In this document: positions 20,070 through 23,199 of the stretch, in pieces | How positions within the stretch are numbered: position 1 is the stretch's first letter | Layout of the letters: each line of letters starts with the position of its first letter | Assembly (NCBI RefSeq): GCF_000313135.1 | Contig: NW_004457680.1 | Span: forward strand, 1-23,199 | Length of the DNA: 23,199 nucleotides | Origin: Acanthamoeba castellanii str. Neff | Taxonomy: Eukaryota; Discosea; Longamoebia; Acanthamoebidae | Direction: 5' to 3' | The notes under the pieces: generated by a model | Told to the model about the DNA's origin: nothing | Seen by the model: only the letters and a program-made list of their open reading frames with translations | Database searches by the model: none | Program-made: the position numbers and the translations under genes

Positions 20070-20344
20070 CGCGATCGTTTGTGTTTGTTTTCGCTTGTTA
20101 TTTTACTTTACTTTCTTTTTGGCAGGTATGCAGAATATGCACAAATATCCGTATTTTTCTCTGCTCTTTCTTTTCGCTTGATTCTGCCATTCGATCACAT
20201 CTCTCTGGCTCGTGGGTGTGGTGTGTACGGCAGCAGTTTGGATCTCTCACCAGCGCCGCGTTACGTAAACGAAACAAAATTAGAGACATCGCAGTGTGAA
20301 ATCGACGAAATCGACCTCTCTAGAACTCGATTTTTTTTCCCCCC
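20070..20344. promoter_or_regulatory. Divergent promoter region between NAA30 and the acinus-like gene
   Basis: 275-base AT-richer shared 5' region. It contains TTACGTAA at 20261-20268, a palindromic bZIP-type motif, and a T8C6 tract just before ATG 20345. No clear TATA box is seen. Confidence 0.5.
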
Positions 20345-22590
20345 ATGTCAGGACACAGCGTGAATGGAAAGAAGGTGGAGGACATGCTCGTAAAAGACCT
20401 CCAGGCCGAACTCAAGCAGCGTAACGCCAGCACGGCGGGACGCAAGGCAGATCTCTACGCGCGCCTGGTTGCTCTGATGGACCAAGACCAGCCAAAGGAA
20501 GAAGAGCCCAAGGAGGGGGAGGTAGATGGCGGCGAAGGCGAAGCTGCTGAAGGCGAAGCGGCAGACACCACTACTGCAGCTGACCAGAGTGAAGAGGAAC
20601 CGGCCTCGAAGATGGAAGAGGAGGCGCAGAACAGCGAGGAGCAGAGCACCACCCCTGACCAGACTGGGGAAGAAGAGGTGGCCAAGACGGAGCCGGCGCC
20701 GGCCAAGGAGGAGAGCAAGATGGAAGAGGAAGAGGTGGAGACAACAGAGCAGAGCGAGGAGGCCAAGCCCCAGACGAACGAAGCTCCCCAGGCAGAAGGT
20801 ATGGAAGAGGAGAGGGAGCAGAGGAAGCGCAAAGTGGAGGAGCTTGCGTCCGACGCGGCGAAGGAGGCGGAGGAGGAGAGCAGGAGTGAGGAGCCGGCCC
20901 GCGAGGAGGCGACGGCTGCTGAAGGGGAGGACGCGAAGCAGTCCACCAACGGCGAGGGATCAGCGGTCAAGAGGCAAAAGCGCGACGACGGGGCCGAGGC
21001 TCAGCAGCGTGGCAGGCGCCTCTTCGGCAACGCTCTCCCCACGCGCGAGCCGCGCGACAAGGACGCGTCTGCCGCTGGCAATGACAACTCGGAGAGGTAC
21101 ACCGGCCACACACACAACGACACGACACGATACGCACCGCAGTTGGATCGTCAACTAACCACATCATGTTCATATCCCATGCAGGCACCAAGAGAAGGAG
21201 CGCGAGAGTGGCCACGACGGGGAGAGGGTGCGAGAGCGCGAGAGACAGCGCGAGCCCGAGAGGTCTGAGCCTGCCAAGGAGGACTCTCGCAGGATTGCTG
21301 CCGCCGTGCCGCGTCGTGCCTCGCAGCCAGACCTCGCCGAAGACGAGCCCCGGACCAAGGCCATAAATTGTACTCTCACTTTCCACCTTGCGGGCTTGGT
21401 GTGTTGTATGCGTGTCTCATGGCCGTGGTTGACCGCCACAATTTGGCCTGTTCGTGTTTCCTTGTTGTGTGTATCTACAGCTGTGCCTCCTCCTGCCAGC
21501 GAGCCGACCAACACGCTGCTGGTACGCAATTTTGTGCGTCCTTTCACCTTGAAGGCCGTAAAAGATCTTCTCGCAGAGACAGGCACCGTCACAAACTTCT
21601 GGATGAACGACATCAAAACGCATTGCTATGTCTCGGTACGCGCCCCACCACTCTTCGATATCTTTTGTCTCTTGTCCCCGTCAATGCTAACGCCAGAGGT
21701 GACTTTCTCCAGTATGAGAGCGCGGAGCAGGCCACCGCTACGCGGAATGCGATCTACGGATTGATTTGGCCGCCGGGCAACACCTCCAAGCCCCTCACGG
21801 CCGAGTTCGCGTCGCCCAAAGAGCTCGAGGAGAAGGCCCCGCCCAAGGCCGTGGCCGAGGACAGGGTCCCGGAGAGAGGCCGCGAGAGGGAACGGTGCGT
21901 GCTGCCCTGCCCTTCCCCCCCCCCCATGTGTTGTTCTCTCTGCGAATTGCTCACCCAGCCCGGTGTCCTGCCAACCAAATAGTCGAGGAGCCGAGCAGCC
22001 ACAGCGGAGGGAGAAGGCCGCGCCAGGTATGTGTCGTGTCACACCCTCATCGAGACTGCATGTTCATGCGTCGAGCCGACACTGACCTCGCGTGCCGTCG
22101 TTGGTGCTTTTCCTCAGCAGCGGAGCCTCGTGGCCCTACGCTGGACGATCTCTTCAAGAAGACCAACGCCAAGCCGCCCATCTACTACATGCCACTCAGC
22201 GACGAAGAGGTCGCGCAAAGGCAGAAGGAGAAGGAGGAAAGAGAGCGCCTGGAGAAGGAGCGTCTTCAGAAGGAGCGCGAAGAGCGCGAGAAGAGGAGGA
22301 GAAGGAGCAGCAGCAGAAGGTACTCCAGTCTTGCCACCCACACATCCCCATCATACCTCGTATTGACCATCGTGCTTTCCCCTTCGTCTCCATACAGCTC
22401 AAGCCGCAGCCGTAGCCGCGGCCGAGGCAGGAGGAGGCGGAGCTCGTCCAGGAGCTCTTCGTCCAGGAGCCGCAGCAGGAGCCCTTCCTCTTCGAGAAGC
22501 CGCAGCCGCAGCCGAAGCTCTTCGTCCAGGAGCAGGAGCCGCACCCCCAGGAGCACCTCGAGGAGCAGGAGCCGCAGCCGCAGCAAGTGA
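20345..22590 (+). CDS. ACIN1: Acinus-like SAP / RRM / RSB / RS protein
   Basis: Predicted nuclear RNA-processing protein of the exon-junction periphery (ASAP complex with RNPS1 and SAP18). Exons: 20345-21096, 21185-21369, 21481-21635, 21713-21894, 21983-22026, 22118-22319 and 22398-22590, giving 570 aa; all phases agree. A SAP motif lies at residues 11-45 (VEDMLVKDLQAELKQR...RKADLYARLVALM). Residues 50-250 are strongly acidic, then mixed-charge. An RRM-like domain follows at about 322-405 (TNTLLVRNF, VKDLLAETGTVTNFWMN, HCYVSYESAEQATATRNA). The RSB motif, which binds RNPS1-SAP18, is at about 446-475 (TLDDLFKKTNAKPPIYYMPL). A basic coiled stretch and a C-terminal SR-rich tail (22398-22590) complete the acinus layout. 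Animal acinus is longer, mostly in its low-complexity parts. The acceptor before exon 6 is a CAGCAG pair. Confidence 0.92.
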
Positions 22591-22909
22591 GCGTGCCAGC
22601 GTGGAAACAACTCTTCTGACCGGAGGGGAGCGAGGGAAGAAGGTGTGGTGCTGAGGGCCAAACAGGCGAAAAAGAGAATGGAAAATTCGTGAGCTCAAGA
22701 CGAAACGAACGTAACGGCTACCCGAGCACCACAACGGCTCTTGTGAACTGAACCCGGCCTGGGGTGGTCTTGGCGCCAAGAATTTTGGCGCGAAACGGTT
22801 TTGGCGCGAAGCAGGCCAAGGAGCATAAAACGCGGAGTGGGAGTTGTCCCGCTTTTCATCGACCACCACTCAGTCGCACACCCACCTCACCCCTTCCCTC
22901 ACACACAAC
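22591..22909 (+). promoter_or_regulatory. Promoter region with E2F-like cluster and TATA-like box
   Basis: Between the acinus-like stop and ATG 22910. The first half is the probable acinus 3' UTR. Then come the palindrome CTTGGCGCCAAG (22769-22780), TTTTGGCGCGAAA (22783-22795), TTTTGGCGCGAA (22799-22810) and a TATA-like CATAAAA (22824-22830), 80 bases before the ATG. The leader is C/A-rich (CACACCCACCTCACCCC). Confidence 0.65.
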
Positions 22910-23199
22910 ATGAGCAACGTCACTCTCGAAGAGCTTCTCCGCAAGATCCCCGCCCGCTCGCTCGTCCAGCTCGCTGAATCGGATAAGAATCTCGCGGCCG
23001 CCGTTGAGCAGGCCAGGACCAACAAGAAGGGCGAGCTCAAGCCCCTCGCCAGCGCTGACGCCCGCAAGATCATCCAGCACGAGATCCGTCGCGTTGCGGG
23101 CAAGATCCTTGCCGAGAGCATGACCGTGAAGCAGCGCGCCGACGCTGTGGCCAAGCTCAACATCAACCACGAGGAGCAGGGCAACAACCCTAAGAGCAC
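22910..23199 (+). CDS. Unrecognised protein, N-terminal 96 residues (3' partial)
   Basis: Open from ATG 22910 to the window edge without an intron. The residues suggest a largely alpha-helical, charged protein: MSNVTLEELLRKIPARSLVQ, then LAESDKNLAAAVEQAR, ADARKIIQHEIRRVAGKILA and MTVKQRADAVAKLN. No signal peptide, membrane segment or family motif is recognised. Codons are almost all the C/G-ending preferred set (CTC, AAG, ATC, GCC, CGC), more strictly than in neighbouring genes, which suggests high expression. The strong promoter with E2F-like sites and a TATA-like box just upstream points to S-phase or growth-linked transcription. That is inference from sites only. Confidence 0.7.
   Translation, partial: MSNVTLEELLRKIPARSLVQLAESDKNLAAAVEQARTNKKGELKPLASADARKIIQHEIRRVAGKILAESMTVKQRADAVAKLNINHEEQGNNPKS

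Noticed and set aside
20455..20970. Minus-strand Ser/Ala-rich open frame
   Set aside because: It is the complement of the Glu/Lys-rich acidic region of the acinus-like protein.

Overview
The window reads as nuclear DNA of a GC-rich, intron-rich, gene-dense protist. The best fit is an amoebozoan of the Acanthamoeba type. The reasons are very short GT-AG introns (mostly 65-150 nt, donors often GTAC or GTGCG), strongly C/G-ending codons, CA/TG microsatellites inside introns, and protein families shared by amoebae and animals. The organism is an inference; no rRNA or other marker gene is present. All gene models were spliced by hand from reading frame, splice signals and family motifs, so exon ends may be off by a few bases.

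Left part (1-6882, + strand) is a DNA-repair block. A gene entering from the left carries the C-terminal part of a uracil-DNA glycosylase, which continues in one uninterrupted exon into a BRCT domain, then WGR, PARP regulatory and PARP catalytic (H-Y-E) domains. A good-looking intron then leads in frame into two replication protein A-type OB folds (DBD-A and DBD-B). Directly behind, with a TGATG stop/start overlap, is an F-box-like plus nucleotidyltransferase-fold protein. Uracil removal, break sensing by ADP-ribosylation and single-strand binding would thus sit on one polypeptide or one tight cluster.

Middle part: a DEK-family chromatin protein (7200-9364, - strand) has a perfect E2F-type site just upstream of its start. 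Divergent from it is a small secreted cysteine-rich protein (9788-10194, + strand) whose signal peptide and mature part lie in different frames. Then comes a very large - strand gene (10543-18809, about 25 exons, about 1890 aa): a Ras guanine-nucleotide exchange factor with a RasGEF-N plus CDC25 module at the C-terminus, preceded by a long series of ubiquitin-like (FERM/talin-head-like) units.

Right part: the NatC catalytic subunit NAA30 (19030-20069, - strand), divergent from an acinus-like SAP/RRM/RSB/RS protein of the exon-junction periphery (20345-22590, + strand). Last is the start of an unrecognised, strongly codon-biased gene (22910 to the window end) behind a promoter with an array of E2F-like sites and a TATA-like box. 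I saw no tRNA, rRNA, transposon or CRISPR array. Simple repeats are abundant and almost all lie in introns of the RasGEF gene.
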